Positions 21,049 through 32,850 of a stretch of 64,000 nucleotides of DNA are shown here, piece by piece. Origin of the DNA: Phytophthora quininea. Lineage: Eukaryota > Oomycota > Peronosporomycetes > Peronosporales > Peronosporaceae. Position numbers and translations under genes: made by a program. Position 1 is the first letter of the stretch, and each line of letters starts with the position of its first letter. The DNA lies in the NCBI GenBank assembly GCA_011947345.1, contig JAAVTG010000871.1:54759-118758 (forward strand). The letters run 5' to 3'. The notes under the pieces were generated by a model. The model was not told where the DNA came from. It was given only the letters and a program-made list of their open reading frames with translations, and made no database searches.

Positions 21049-23452
21049 TGCCACGACTGCCGTCTGACGGCCATGTGCCGCCTGCGATTCATGAAGGTCC
21101 CTCTCAACCACCAGCAGCGTCTCCGACTGCACCTCGAACGCCTCGACGAGTCACAACTACTCTTCCACCGCCTTCAGACTCGGTATTACGACGGACTCCT
21201 CGAACAGGGACAAACCCTGCTCCAATACCACCAGGCTCGGCGATGCGACGAACGCTTCGTTTCAGCCCTTATCACAGAGTTGCTACCAGATCAAATCCAG
21301 GTGGTCAGTCTTCACACGCGAGTCCGGGAGAGCGGTCAGTCCAAACTCCGGCATCAACTCGTGCGCGATCTCCTAGTCGACCCCGTAGGTCGCCAGGCTC
21401 AGCCCGGCAAGTGCAACCGTCACCAACGAAAATTGGGTGCCCCTCTGGCCCCATTTGGCAGTACTATTTCGTTGAGAAAGAGAACGGGAAGAAGCATGGG
21501 CGATGCAAATATTGTGGTGCTCTCAAAAGAACGGCAAGCCAGGCGGCAACTTGTTGAAACACTTCACAGGTTCCAAACCGTGCCCTAGAGTACCAAAAGA
21601 CGTGCAAATTTCATTGCAGCCACCATCTACTGCTCATGAACCAGCTACAACAGCTACAAGTGCTGCACATCCTACTGCTTCAGTGCCGATCGAGCTGAAT
21701 CAGGCTGCTTTTGAAATGGCGCTGGCGCGAGTATTTTTGTATGTGCCCTACCATTTATGCTAGCAGATGCTCCTGTGTTCAAAGAATTTCTTGCTTTGGT
21801 AGCGCCTACATTCAAGGCGCCTTCGCGACACAAGCTGAGTGGTGAGCTTTTGATACGAGTGCAAGCCGATATGAGGTTGGAGGTTATCGAGTTGGTTGAT
21901 CAGCAAGTGTATGTTTCTCTTGTGACGGATGGTTGGACTGACACCAACGGTTCCAGGATTATTAACTTCTTGGTAGTTGCGCCGGGGATGCCTTCGGTAT
22001 TTTGGTCCTCGTGGTCGACAAGGTCCAAACAACATACTGCAGACTATCTTGCGGGTGAAATTGAGAAAGTAATTGCGGATATCGAGCGGTTAACTTCAAC
22101 ACAGGTTGTATCCGTCATTACGGACAATGCCAAAAACATGAGGAGCGCTACAGGGCGTCTTCATGCTCGCAGACCAAATATCGTCAATGGTGGTTGCTCA
22201 GCACACATCTTAAATCTGCTGATGCAGGATGTGTGCAAATTTCCTGCTATCCGCGAAATCCGTTTGAGAGCTGTAGCTGTGGCTCGATTTGTGAAAGATC
22301 ATCTTGCACTACTTGACGAGTTCAAGCGCTTGCAGCAGGGCATGCGTGATCTTGGATCGAAAGCAAGAAATCTCGTGTTGCCCACGCCAACGCGTTGGTA
22401 TTCAGTGTTTTCTTGCCTGCGGACTGTATTGAACAGCCAGGAGGTACTTAAAAACCTTTTTGAGTCCGAACTACGAGGAATTCACAGGTCGCTATCGCGG
22501 TACTGCAGCACAGAGGCGAAAGCTTGCCTTCGTAACAGCATTGGTTCGTGACAATGGATTTTGGGATAACCTGAGAACGATTGTACGTCTATTTGATCCA
22601 ATTATTGCTGTACTAAGAGTCTTAGAAGCGGATAATGTATTCGCGTCGGCGGTGTACAAGTGGTTTAGATGGCTACGGTACCATGATGCTTATGGAGTCA
22701 CATCCCTGAGCAAGAGCGACAAGTTGATCCGGCGATATCCGAGCAAGCAGACGCAACTAGTACGCAACATGATACTGAGGAATCCGATGCTGAGCAATCC
22801 AACGATGAAAAAGAGGACCCACTTAATCGTAATGCAGCAAGCCAAGACAGTAATGGCGACGGTACCACCGAAAGTCTTTCTGTGAATGGGGTATATGCGA
22901 ATCTTTCGGATCTCCCGCTTTGTGACGTTCAAACTTTGTTTCGCGAAAAATACTGAAGCGGTGGAAGTATGCTCATACAAATGCTATGGGTATTGCTTTC
23001 TTGCTGGATCCCACCACTAATCTTGACGACTTTGTTGGCTCGGACGATGATACGGTGGAAGATCAGATATCCAAAATAACGAAGTGCTGCGGCGTGATCA
23101 CGTCGCGTGATACTCCCAAACTAACAGCGGAGATCCTCGCGGTCAAAAGAAATAAAAGACTTGGTGGCGAAAGGCTTTGAGAGAAATATTCCGAATCAAG
23201 TCCTCGGGATTACTGGAACGCCATGAACAACAAAAGTATCCGTTGCTTAAGAAAATTGCACAAATAGTCTTCGCGATCCCGACGTCGTCAGCAGCCAGCG
23301 AAAGAACTTGGAGCATTTTCGATCACATCCACGCCAAGCGACGAAACAGGCTTTCGGTTGAGAAGGTCGAATGCTCGCGTACATTTACATCAACTATGGA
23401 ACCATCAGGCGATCTGGCTCGACATCAGTCTTGTCCAGACAGCGTAGATTAA
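21049..23452 (+). pseudogene. hAT transposase (BED finger, RNase H-like core, dimerisation domain)
   Basis: A Pro/Ser/Arg-rich head (21049-21430) precedes a BED-type zinc finger: Trp-Gln-Tyr-Tyr-Phe, Cys-Lys-Tyr-Cys-Gly, then Leu-Leu-Lys-His-Phe (about 21440-21590, two frames). The catalytic core (21757-22885, two frames) contains Val-Thr-Asp-Gly-Trp-Thr-Asp and Ile-Thr-Asp-Asn-Ala-Lys-Asn, typical of the hAT/DUF659 group. The C-terminal hATC dimerisation domain (23177-23452) has Ser-Ser-Ala-Ala-Ser-Glu-Arg-Thr-Trp-Ser. Frame changes near 21560, 21750, 22500, 22900 and 23170 make it non-functional as written. The enzyme would cut and paste the element ends. Confidence 0.88.
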
Positions 23453-23478
23453 TTGTTCTAGATGAACTTTGCTATCGA

Positions 23479-24800
23479 TCATGAATTGTTTACCTCTTCA
23501 CGTTGCTTAATCCACGTCAATTCCTTTATCTCAAGGACAGGCGACCCAACGAAGCCCTTCAGATCACCCGAAGCTGAACGTCTACGCCGCCGTATGCTGC
23601 TGGAAGATGATGATGAAGAAGAGCACCGTCGCAATGTGGTTGACCGACAGGAGCCACCACTTCGCCACGTCCACATTGTCCGGCGAGAACGGGCAGTACC
23701 ATACCTCGCTGGTCAGCATGTGCACTCCGCAGAAATAAATGACGTTGACGAAGATCGGCAGCAGCGTAGATGGAACGATCGGACGTTGGACGAGTGTCCT
23801 TCAGCTCCTTCAACGGCTTCGACAGCGTGAAGACGCTCGAGCAACCGACCAGCGTGAAGCCGTCGGCCAGGATCCAGCTCCACTGGGGCATAATGACGGC
23901 GTGGTAGTACTGGAACATGCGGAGAGCCGACTCGTTAAGCCGTACACGATGAGGAAGGCCGACGCGAACGACGAGGCCACACTGCAGCGGCCTTTACGGC
24001 ACACCACCGGCTTGCTTGTGAACGGCGAAACCAACCGAAGCCTCAGCGTCACTCAGAGCCACGCCAGTGTGGGCGAAACAGAGATCTCCGCAGTCGTTGC
24101 CACCGTCACGGCACATTCCCGTGACAGCTTCAGTCTCCATAGGCAGCTTAACGCACTCCACCTTGCCGAGGGGCGTCATGCGGCTGTAGATGCGGATGTG
24201 CAGCAGCAGCCCCTTGATCTCACCCACGACCACCAGTCAGTCGAAGGCCACGCCCGTGACCGCCTGCTCCACGTCCTCGCCGTTCTCGACCATGCGCTTG
24301 ACCTGCGGCAGCTCGTACTCCTCCTCCGAGTCTACGTCGCGCCACACGAGCTTCTTGGCCTCCTTCGTCAAGATCATCTCGACCAGGATCACCCGAGAGC
24401 TGCCGGCGATCATGCTGCTCGCGCGCGCGATGTAGCATCCGCACATGGCGTTGTCGCCCGTGATCATCACCGTGCAGATGTCGCCAGCCTTGTGCTTGTC
24501 GATAGTGTCGGCCGTGTCGTCCTTGAGCTCGTTGTGGAACAGGATCAACCCCAGCGGCAACAAACTCTCGTCGGCCGTCTCGCGGTTGGTAGCGAAGGGC
24601 TCTACCTGCTCATGCGCCCAGTCAGCACGTAGCAGCCGTCTTTCGCAAGGCGGTCGGTCAACCTAGTCTTCGTCCGTTACCGGCGTCTGCAGATGCAGGT
24701 GACACAGCGCGCCGCGCTATTACAGGTAATGGTAGCGCTTCACGGTGGCCCCGTCCTCTGGCAGCTCGTTCTTGATCCCCGCACCTCTGAACGCGGCCTC
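23479..24800 (-). pseudogene. Captured fragment of a P5-type (ATP13A-like) ATPase
   Basis: Minus-strand pieces in several frames read, N to C: Gly-Ala-Gly-Ile-Lys-Asn-Glu-Leu-Pro-Glu-Asp-Gly (about 24780), Met-Ile-Thr-Gly-Asp-Asn-Ala-Met (24563-24237), the hinge Gly-Gly-Asn-Asp-Cys-Gly and Gly-Val-Ala-Leu-Ser-Asp-Ala-Glu-Ala-Ser (24233-23994), then C-terminal membrane segments (about 24000-23560). These are P-domain and transmembrane parts of a P5-type cation or polyamine transporter. The N-terminal actuator region and the Asp-Lys-Thr-Gly-Thr phosphorylation site are absent. The fragment lies in a hAT element, opposite to the transposase. The hinge Gly-Asp-Gly is changed to Arg-Asp-Gly. Confidence 0.8.
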
Positions 24801-24971
24801 TGCGTTTCAGAAACATCCTAAAGTACTTTTGCACGTTTGAGCACACTGTGTGGCGCACACCAACTACCCAAAACGTTTCCGACACTTTTGCATTTTGGAC
24901 GGTATTTTAGGCGTTTTTCCTATTCGTTTTGAACAGTTCAGAAGTCGTCTAAAACCATCCCTAGTAACGAC

Positions 24972-26260
24972 AGGTGCCTGGGGCTTTGCTGGTTGCCCCG
25001 GGCGTGAAGCCTAACTGAGACCAGCCCAAGCCTAAGTCCTTGGCTCATAAACAAGGACCTGCATATCGTGACGGGTCAAGGGACTCTGTGCTTGGTTATT
25101 TCTGCTATTGCTTCGAGTGCTTTGCGTCTGGAAGTCTGGATTCCTGGATAACGACCTTGGACTCCTTGATTTCAAGTGGAGATCCTGAATATCTGGCTGC
25201 TTTCGTGGAGTTTGAAGTCATACCGCTCGAGACCAGCCTCAACACATTAAGCTTCTCCAATATCTAACGGCGGTGGATGGTACCTCGGGGTTAATCGGAC
25301 CCACAGGAATTGCGCTAGGTACATACCACCCGAACACATTCCTGAATGTCGGATTCTCGAGATCAGGGCGTCAACGTTTGGGGTATCTTCGATTTCGAGG
25401 TACATATATTAATTTATCTGGCCCACTATACCTTTTGGGCGATCAAGGAACACCGACCTCATCTCATCATGTTCTTGAAGAACAAGCGAAAGCCGACCGG
25501 AGACCCAGATTGTCCGTCGGAGGTGAAACATGCAAAGGTCATCTTCAAAAAATTGAAGCCCGCTGCGCAGTTAGCTCGCTGAACGACGACGACTCGGAGG
25601 AAGAAGAAATCGACCAAGAAGACCGGGAACAAGAAGAGGAGTCTGGCATTGACGATTTCGGCAATACTGACTATGGCCTCGAGGCCTTTGCGAGCGAGTC
25701 GGTGCACACAGGTGGTGTAATTGAGACTGCAGAAGCCCGGCAGGACAGTGCGACAGTTCTGCGAAGAGGTTCTGCGACCGAAGGGCCTAATACATCATCC
25801 CACAGCCGCCCACGTCTACTAGGGCGACTTCGCCTACAGCTACGACACAAAGATGCAAGTGCTAGAGCCGGTCTAACGCCAACTCAATTATCAACTCCCC
25901 AGAAACACCTCGAGAGTGAGTGATGAAGGCACACGTACAACCACATTGTTGAGCCAAACAACTCAACGATGCCTTCGCCTCGACAAACTGATGGATAAGG
26001 TGGCGTCTGATGCCTTACCGAGGGCTCGTGGTGACAAATCAAATTTTCGCGGGGTCGTTATGACGACGGAGGAGCGTCAAGCGGCTCGTGATGCTGAGGC
26101 CCTCCGCGAACGCGAGGAACGCGATGCGGCACGTGAGTCCCATGAACGTCACTTCCGATTTGCAGTCAAAGTGCCCATGATGCTCAAAACTAACAACTTG
26201 TGATGTTGGTGTTGGCCAAGGTCTTTGGGATGACACCAGCAAGAGCTGAAGCCGAAGAGT
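24972..26260 (+). other. Unrecognised ORFs right of the hAT element
   Basis: The longest frames are 25273-25923 (216 codons, with an acidic Asp/Glu run at residues 105-130) and 25916-26203 (95 codons, ending in an Arg/Glu-rich helix). They overlap by a few bases in different frames and could be one protein with a frameshift. The acidic-then-helical layout is common in accessory proteins of oomycete transposons, but no family was recognised. Confidence 0.3.
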
Positions 26261-26602
26261 AGATCTAGAGATAGCTACCCGTGTTGGCTTGTATATTCAT
26301 GCTTACCTACATCAAAAACTTGAGTTATCGAGGCTACCGTCTTGTGAATGAGTAGCACTACTACTGGGTAGACCCGACTCACCTTTGCAGAGACCGATGT
26401 ATAGCTTCATGTACAGCTTCAGTGTTCCAATTATCAGTATAGCACTAGTGAGTCTTATCCACGGCTTTTGATCGAGCTCGATCATACTGTCCAAACGGTA
26501 GTTGAAGTAGCTGCGAAGAACTCGTGGATTCACATATTTTTATTGCATGTAGACACTTCTAATCTGACTTATTCCTGTCGACCGCATCCGAATATTGTAC
26601 CA

Positions 26603-27581
26603 CTAATAGATATTGTCCAGTCTTTTGCCACGCCTCTCAGGATTGAATGGGAGCGGCAACAGCAATTGTCTAGACTCCTTGGACACCCCCATCCCCCGCT
26701 CCGCTGGTTTCCGAATCGCCATTATCAAATTACTCATTGCAATCAGTCCTTGTCTGCAAGCCAGGCTCGCGTTTTCTAAGGTCCAATCTTTTAGCGGCGT
26801 AATGATATTTCCTGTGAGTGCGTTGCTGGCAGGAAAAGTTGAATCTGTTGCGCAACAACAGCCCTTAAGTGTTTTCGCAGGATCAACAAGATGGGATTGC
26901 GAACGACGACTCATCTCGCCGTCATTCCAAGAGCCAGGAAAGTTGTGGCGGCCCCAGATCAAAGGTCCGTCAAATCCGAAGCACAAGACGCCTGTCACCA
27001 TTACTGCATGCAGCTACCCTTTTCGAAAAGATACTCGTAAGCACTCTGAGCCAAAATCAAATAAACGACAGCTAGACCTTACCGTTAAAATAGAGTTCTA
27101 CAAGTCGCTGGCTGTTGGAGCATGAACCGCGTAGTATTTTCCATCAGCAACGCAAAAGCAACCCCGAATAAGTGGCTCCTTCAACTCAACGCTAGTTGCC
27201 CATTGCTGCCGCTCCACAACTGACGGCCAACAAATCCGAGCGGCAGGAACATCTCGGAGCGACTTGGCTAAAACTACTTCTGCATGCTTGAATACCCTCG
27301 ATAGTGTCGCTGGTGGTACTCCAAACATCTCGCACATCGTTTTAGCCTCCACCGCTGCTGTGCAAAAATGCAAGATTCACGCTAGTATGTTGTTTTTGTC
27401 GAAAAGACGGGCTGGTCGCCTGCTTTTTCCTGGACCGCTCTTGACAACGTAGTGACGCGAAATTGCTGCCAGCAGCAAGTCGAACTCCTTGACAGGTATG
27501 GGAAACAACTGCTAGGGATGCGCTGTCGTCTTGCTCTGCGTACATCACAGTCCACGGACTCTTCGACAGTGAAATGAGCAC
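26603..27581 (-). pseudogene. Harbinger-like (DDE_Tnp_4) transposase fragment
   Basis: Read from 27581: a helix-turn-helix-like region with Pro-Pro-Ala-Thr-Leu-Ser-Arg-Val-Phe, then Gly-Cys-Phe-Cys-Val-Ala-Asp-Gly-Lys (first catalytic Asp, about 27160). In another frame follow Cys-Phe-Gly-Phe-Asp-Gly-Pro-Leu-Ile-Trp, Phe-Pro-Gly-Ser-Trp-Asn-Asp (second Asp, about 26930) and a C-terminal Ala-Glu-Arg-Gly-Met-Gly with the probable Glu. It ends near 26603 with Arg-Leu-Asp-Asn-Ile-Tyr. Several frame breaks. No terminal repeats were found. Confidence 0.75.
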
Positions 27582-27599
27582 ATTAGCAGTCAGGTAATT

Positions 27600-28730
27600 T
27601 CACTCCCGCAACGTGAGACGAATACGCGTGAGCGCTAATAACTCGATTCTGCCCTCAACCATGCACTTGTTGTCTTCGAGTTGCTAGGAATACTGCGAAG
27701 GCTTGGACGTAGCGGCCCATAGTGAACGTGGTAGTGTGAAAATTCTGTGATGCGATGTCGTACCTCAGATAGCGATAGTGCTCTATTCCGCTGCATTGCG
27801 TGTTTTTGGATGGCAGAGCACGCACAAGACAAGCACAAATCTGTCACAAGTGGTGAATCAAGCCACGTCCAATATTCGCCTTGTGCTTTGCTTATTACAG
27901 CTGCTGTGTCGTTTTTAATGACGCTGTGTACGCGGGTGAAAAAGAAAATAGATGCACTCCGTTCCGATCGCGGGTCTCGCTGCACTACTCACAGTTTTAG
28001 ATGGCCATTTGAGTCAGCGGTCCCTGCGGTCCCTTTAATTCGCACCAATCCTGAAGCCGTAATTGAAGCACGAAATGACCGCTGGCACACAAACAGGTTA
28101 TGGCCTTATTGCGAAGCAAAACTGGCATTTGGGTCGCCCGCGTAAGTGGGCGATAGGACATGGTTCAATGCAACCCGTTCCGCTCGATTTACATCTCGCT
28201 CCACTACTCGCCAATGCCACCTTCGCTGTCGCTCGGCGGCGGGATGGAACTGTGGGCCATGTTGGAGACGCAGACAAAGATGTCAAATGCAAAGGTAGAC
28301 ATGTATTGATGCAGTTAGAAGCCCGGTAAGCGACGAAGATCTCGCGGTAGACGATGTTCTTCGTGTGCACAGCGTCCTTCTCGATGGCGGAGTCGTCCAC
28401 CATGATCGTGATGCACTTTCGATCTCGCTCGTGATAGTGCCACGTCGAGCTGTCCGTAAGAGAACACTGGAGCTTACAAACAAATACAACGTCAAATATA
28501 CTCCTGTTGTCCAGCACCGCCATTGCATCTTCAGAATAGAGCTGCGTCTGTGCACACTCCATCGCTCTATTTAAAATCGAAAGTGCGTACAGTGAAGATA
28601 TCTGCTTCAACACTCCGCAAAGGTCAGTCACAACTGAATACAATTTTCTGTTGCAGATAAAACTACGAAGGTATTGCAGTGTAGCTCAGATCAAGTGCAC
28701 ACAAAATATCACTTATAGCCATGCATGTAT
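27600..28730 (-). other. Unrecognised minus-strand coding remnants
   Basis: Two minus-strand frames (27985-27635 and 28643-28098) are open for 116 and 181 codons. The second includes Trp-His-Tyr-His-Glu-Arg-Asp-Arg-Lys and Val-Tyr-Arg-Glu-Ile-Phe-Val, which look protein-like. No family was recognised, and part of each may be chance. I do not call a gene. Confidence 0.2.
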
Positions 28731-28737
28731 TTCAGCA

Positions 28738-30140
28738 GTAGTCTGCGTCAACGATAACAGCCCCTGTGTGTAACTGTCGTGGCATCTAACTACTGTCACG
28801 TGCACGGGAGCACGCAGTATGCGGTACATGTACTGAAGCTGCATATACGAAGTGAGTAGTCTCATTCGTGTAGTGTTTTCAGTCACACATACGTGTAGTT
28901 TTTCTAACACGAAAGTGTTAGCAACTGCAGATAGGCTATCATTTCCGTGGCCAGTAACATCACGTAGCGTTGCCAGGACACACGTGAAGCAGTTGAGAGA
29001 GACCTACGTAAGCACTTGGCGATACCGTGGCTGTTTCACTTCGTATGCGGCGCACGCGTGAAGCACGTTGCTCAAACACACGCGAAACATTACTTGCAAG
29101 CATGTCATAACTGACGCAGTAGTCTCCGTCAAAGATGGTCGCCCCTGTGTAACTATCGTGGTACCGTCCGTCAACCAACTACTGCTACGTTTTCATGAGC
29201 TCGCAGCCTACAGTACGTGTACAATATCTGTGTATATCTTCGAAGTGTGGTTGTACACCTGTAGCGGTTTTACGTGTTTTTCCTCCAACGTGTTAACAAA
29301 TGCAGATAGATGAATGATTATCGATACTTCCAACCGTTCTCACGCCAGTGAGGCCGGTAACTGTGTGCAGCGTTGTCTAGGACACACGTGAAACAGTTAT
29401 AAGAGGTCAAATAAACCGCGGGTTATTAGCAAGGATGTTTCGTTCGCGATGCGTAGGTGCAGTACGTGTCCAGTATCTACATCGTGTAGACGTGTTTGTG
29501 GGTCGTGTAAAACATTCGGGCGATGACAGTACGACCAAACACTGCATCAACATAGGCAGCGCTGAAGGCTACAGTCATGGGCAACCTACCCCTTTCAGAT
29601 ATCACAGAAGCGACACAAACTTATCTGCAAATGGTGATACTCAACGCGTGCGCGTGCTGTACATGCGGCAGCCTCCAGGAGATAAACACGACGTGCACGG
29701 ATCTTCGTGCCCGGCGCGAATACCGTTCCCAAGTCGTGTCGCCTCTCATGCGGGGAGCGAATAGCAACGTTTCTGATAAATGGCGACTCGTGTAGCTAAT
29801 GTGTCAATACAGTCATTGGTACTTTTCGACAACCCGAGAGGCGTTCCACCCACATAGCATTGGTCCTCACTTGTGCGGTACATGCGGTAACCTACAGGAG
29901 ATGTGCGTGACATGTGTAAAATCAATCTACCTACGTGCCGGGGCGAGCTCTCAAGTCGTGGTGCACGCGATATTGGTCGTAGCAGCATGTCTAATTGGTG
30001 GAGTGCATCCCATATAGCTAGCGCAGTAGTAGCGAGAGGGAGCGTTTGTCAATGCTCCACCCACGTGTACGCTGTCCAACAAAACGCTAGAAACCAACAA
30101 AAGGTGAGCGACACCCACGTCCCAGAACATGTACACGTAT
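28738..30140. repeat. Diverged tandem repeats rich in ACGTG
   Basis: The segment from about 28738 (GTAGTCTGCGTCAACGAT, then CCCCTGTGT) recurs from about 29118 (GTAGTCTCCGTCAAAGAT, then CCCCTGTGT). Both copies later contain GTTGCCAGG or GTTGTCTAGG followed by ACACACGTGAA. A second pair starts at about 29660 and 29880 (ACATGCGG...CC.ACAGGAGAT, later CAAGTCGTG). CACGTG and ACGTGT are frequent. No protein is encoded. Confidence 0.5.
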
Positions 30141-30199
30141 ACGTGTTCCAGCGCTTTGCGTCGGGTACTACTGATCCCTAATGGGGCCTAATAGCAGCG

Positions 30200-31200
30200 T
30201 TTCATTCAGTTCAGGCACGTGCACAGTATGGCGCACACCACGGCCTTCAGCGATATATACGGTAGCATTAAAATCTTAATTTACTTGCTCACGACATCCA
30301 GTGCTTCAAGCATGTACCGCATGTTGAAGCCAGGTAAATCTCTCACTAAAACACCGACGATGCAATTGTTGTTATCCAGTGATGCAAAAATCCGCAATAA
30401 TCATGTTGAAATTACACGCATAGGAAGTAATATAATACCACCTGTTTCATCCAGATCGTAAACTATCCTTCCAAGAGCCCCATATTACATATCAAACGTA
30501 TTTCCATATTTTAATGTGATACATATGCCGCCGAATGGAACACAACACCAATAATCCATTTACAAAACATATTACGTTATTATATAACCTTTTCTTTTAC
30601 GTAAATGCAGCCAATATTATCGACACCTCCCTAATAGAGCGCATGCCTGACAAAGGGATATGCTATTCGATGCTGCTGCAGCCTTCACGGCCCCAAAACG
30701 TAATCGTAGTAGGCTACACACCATTGTGAATGCGTAGTATGTTATAATAGCATAGTACAATGCTGTAGATTCACTTTCCGTTTTGCGCAACTGCGGGTTT
30801 TAGAGGATGAGAAGCTCTAATGTAATATACATGAGAATTATGCTATATAGTAAACAGAACCATATCAGAATCTGAAAGTTATACTAAACAGGGAGTAGTC
30901 AAATAGACAGTGTTGCACTCAGACGGACAGTGTACGAACATTATACAAAGCAAGATCCCTCGCCCCGTCAGAGCATCTCCAGGTCTTATCCTAGGCTTAA
31001 GGCTATTAAACCTTGAGTTTTATAATAAGACCTGTGCGCTCCTTCATTTCCCACACCACGAAGGCCTAACCAAGGACTTATCCCCCCTATCCAAGAAACT
31101 TGGGGCAGGACAGCACTATCAAGGTGATGTCGGGCTTTCCGCTGTACGTGCCAGGGACCCTACAAGACGAAGACGAGTCCGACGATGAATATTTCAGGCA
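30200..31200. other. AT-rich non-coding stretch with a small hairpin
   Basis: No gene is visible. GAGCATCTCC at 30971 is followed by AGGTCTTAT (30981-30989), inverted as ATAAGACCT at 31025-31033. The same GAGCATCTCCA word occurs at 18794. This may be a DNA-transposon end. Confidence 0.35.
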
Positions 31201-31388
31201 ATTCATCCTGACGAGCGTGATACAATCGCCAATGTACAAGCGATGAGGCTCTGAACCCGGGAAGCGAGCAGATAAAGAGCAAAAGCGGGCGCGATGGGGA
31301 GAAGAGTTGATGGCAGATTACTTTGACGATACCCCAACCTATGATGCACGTACGTAGCGATACCTTGTATAAAAATTGTTAACATGTT

Positions 31389-31690
31389 TTGCTGGGTCCA
31401 GGAAATTTCCGCCGCATATTTCGAATGCATCGTTGTTTGTTCGAGTGCATAGTCATTGCTCTCGTCGAGGATAGCGAGAGCAATTATTTTACACAAAGAG
31501 CAGATACAACCGGTCTTCTGGGGTTTCTTCCAGAGCAAAAGATCACTAATGCTCTGTGTATGCTCGCCTACGGAGCAAGTGCGGACCAACTTGATGGTTT
31601 GATACGAATTGGCGAATCGACAGCTATCAGTGGTCGCCATCACTGGCAGCAGCAACAACTTTTTCTTTTCCCAACAAAATCCAGACATTT
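31389..31690 (+). pseudogene. N-terminal piece of a Harbinger-like transposase
   Basis: The frame starting near 31389 reads Phe-Arg-Arg-Ile-Phe-Arg-Met-His-Arg, then Gln-Lys-Ile-Thr-Asn-Ala-Leu-Cys-Met-Leu-Ala-Tyr-Gly-Ala-Ser-Ala-Asp and Gly-Glu-Ser-Thr-Ala. This is the region ahead of the DDE domain in oomycete DDE_Tnp_4 transposases. Beyond about 31640 the similarity stops, so the catalytic domain has been lost. The remaining frame to 31820 looks random. Confidence 0.65.
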
Positions 31691-31991
31691 GATTGGTCAG
31701 GAAAAACGACGTTCCTGCGCCAAAATTGGTGCTGAAACACATTTTTTTTTCGCAGCAGGTGGTTTCTCAACGACACGGGAAATTGTTCAAAGTCCTCAAC
31801 ACGATGCAAGTCGTATGTAATGGGAGGTAGCAATGGGTTACCAGTGAAAAAACGATAAATGCGGTCGCTTGACAGGGACACCACGTCTCCGTCATTTTGT
31901 AGGTTATACCTAAGCAAGAATTTCATCACTAAGCACGTTTCGTTTGTTGTGGTACAACCACGACAAGTAGCGGCTGATTCCTCGGCAGTAC

Positions 31992-32654
31992 ATGTCTACT
32001 GTCTTTGATGCGATAACATTGCTTTTCACTGCGTGTACTTGGTCGTTTCAACAGCTTCTGTGTGGAGAATTATTCATGGCTGTGGGCTTACTTACAAAGT
32101 ACTGGAACGCCGCGCAAATGCATATCAAGGAACAAGATGTTTTCCGCTTTGTGGAGGAGTTGCATGGCATTGATTGGAGCCATCACAACTTGTTGTTTCT
32201 CGATGAAGCCTCATTCAACAACCGCGGCACGATTAAAAAGCGCGGATACGTTCTCAAGGGGAGGAAACTTGCAATTCGTGGCGATTTTCAATGGAAGCCA
32301 AGGGTGTCGATTCTAGCTTTCATTGGAGTGCATGAACTTATCGACTTCTACGATTCCTCTGGCACGTTTGACCGCGCTAAATTTTTAAAGTGCTGTCAGG
32401 ATTTTATCTACTCGACTAGAAGTTGTGTGCGACAGTATCCTGATTCTCATTCGATTTGGATCCTTGACGGTGCTTCGATCCACAGGCACCCGGACATCGT
32501 GCACCTCCTCGGAGTTGTTGGCATTGTGCCGATCTTTCAGCCAGCATATTGTCCATTCTTCAACTCCATCGACTATATGTTCGGCTACGCAAAGAAGACA
32601 TTCCAGCGCCACCACAACGAATCAAGTGGGCGCGATTTGCTGGCTTTTTTGTGA
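31992..32654 (+). pseudogene. DDE_3 (Tc1/mariner-IS630-like) transposase, catalytic part
   Basis: A 220-codon frame holds the DDE_3 endonuclease: Leu-Phe-Leu-Asp-Glu-Ala-Ser-Phe (first Asp, about 32200), Ile-Leu-Asp-Gly-Ala-Ser-Ile-His (second Asp, about 32465), then Pro-Ala-Tyr-Cys-Pro-Phe-Phe-Asn-Ser-Ile-Asp-Tyr. In this family the last motif is normally Asn-Pro-Ile-Glu, so here Pro became Ser and the catalytic Glu became Asp. The N-terminal DNA-binding region is missing or unreadable. The frame stops soon after the last motif. Confidence 0.75.
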
Positions 32655-32850
32655 AGACATTTCGCCGGTTTGAAAGCTTCCGTACGGGGAGAGTTTTGAG
32701 CATTGCGGCTGAAAGGTTCAGGGTCATTTTGACCCAACAGGGCCAATGTCAACGGGAAAAAGCATGTTCCAGACATTTGGGATTAGCATGCGCATCCAGA
32801 CGTGAATTTGGACTTTATTGATATTCGTGGGGGTAATTAGCCAGGGCTGA

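Larger units (their letters stand above)
20896..24963 (+). mobile_element. hAT transposon with 8-bp TSD and a captured gene fragment
   Basis: The ends are TAGGGATGGTTTT at 20896-20908 and its reverse complement at 24951-24963. They are flanked by identical GTAACGAC at 20888-20895 and 24964-24971. Eight-base duplications are diagnostic of hAT elements. The plus strand of the left two-thirds encodes a decayed hAT transposase. The right third carries, on the minus strand, a fragment of a P-type ATPase gene. Perfect TSDs show that the 4,068-bp unit moved as a whole, so the gene piece was inside it at insertion. Confidence 0.92.

Noticed and set aside
28738..30140. CRISPR-like array
   Set aside because: Repeats are long, diverged and not evenly spaced, in a eukaryotic context.
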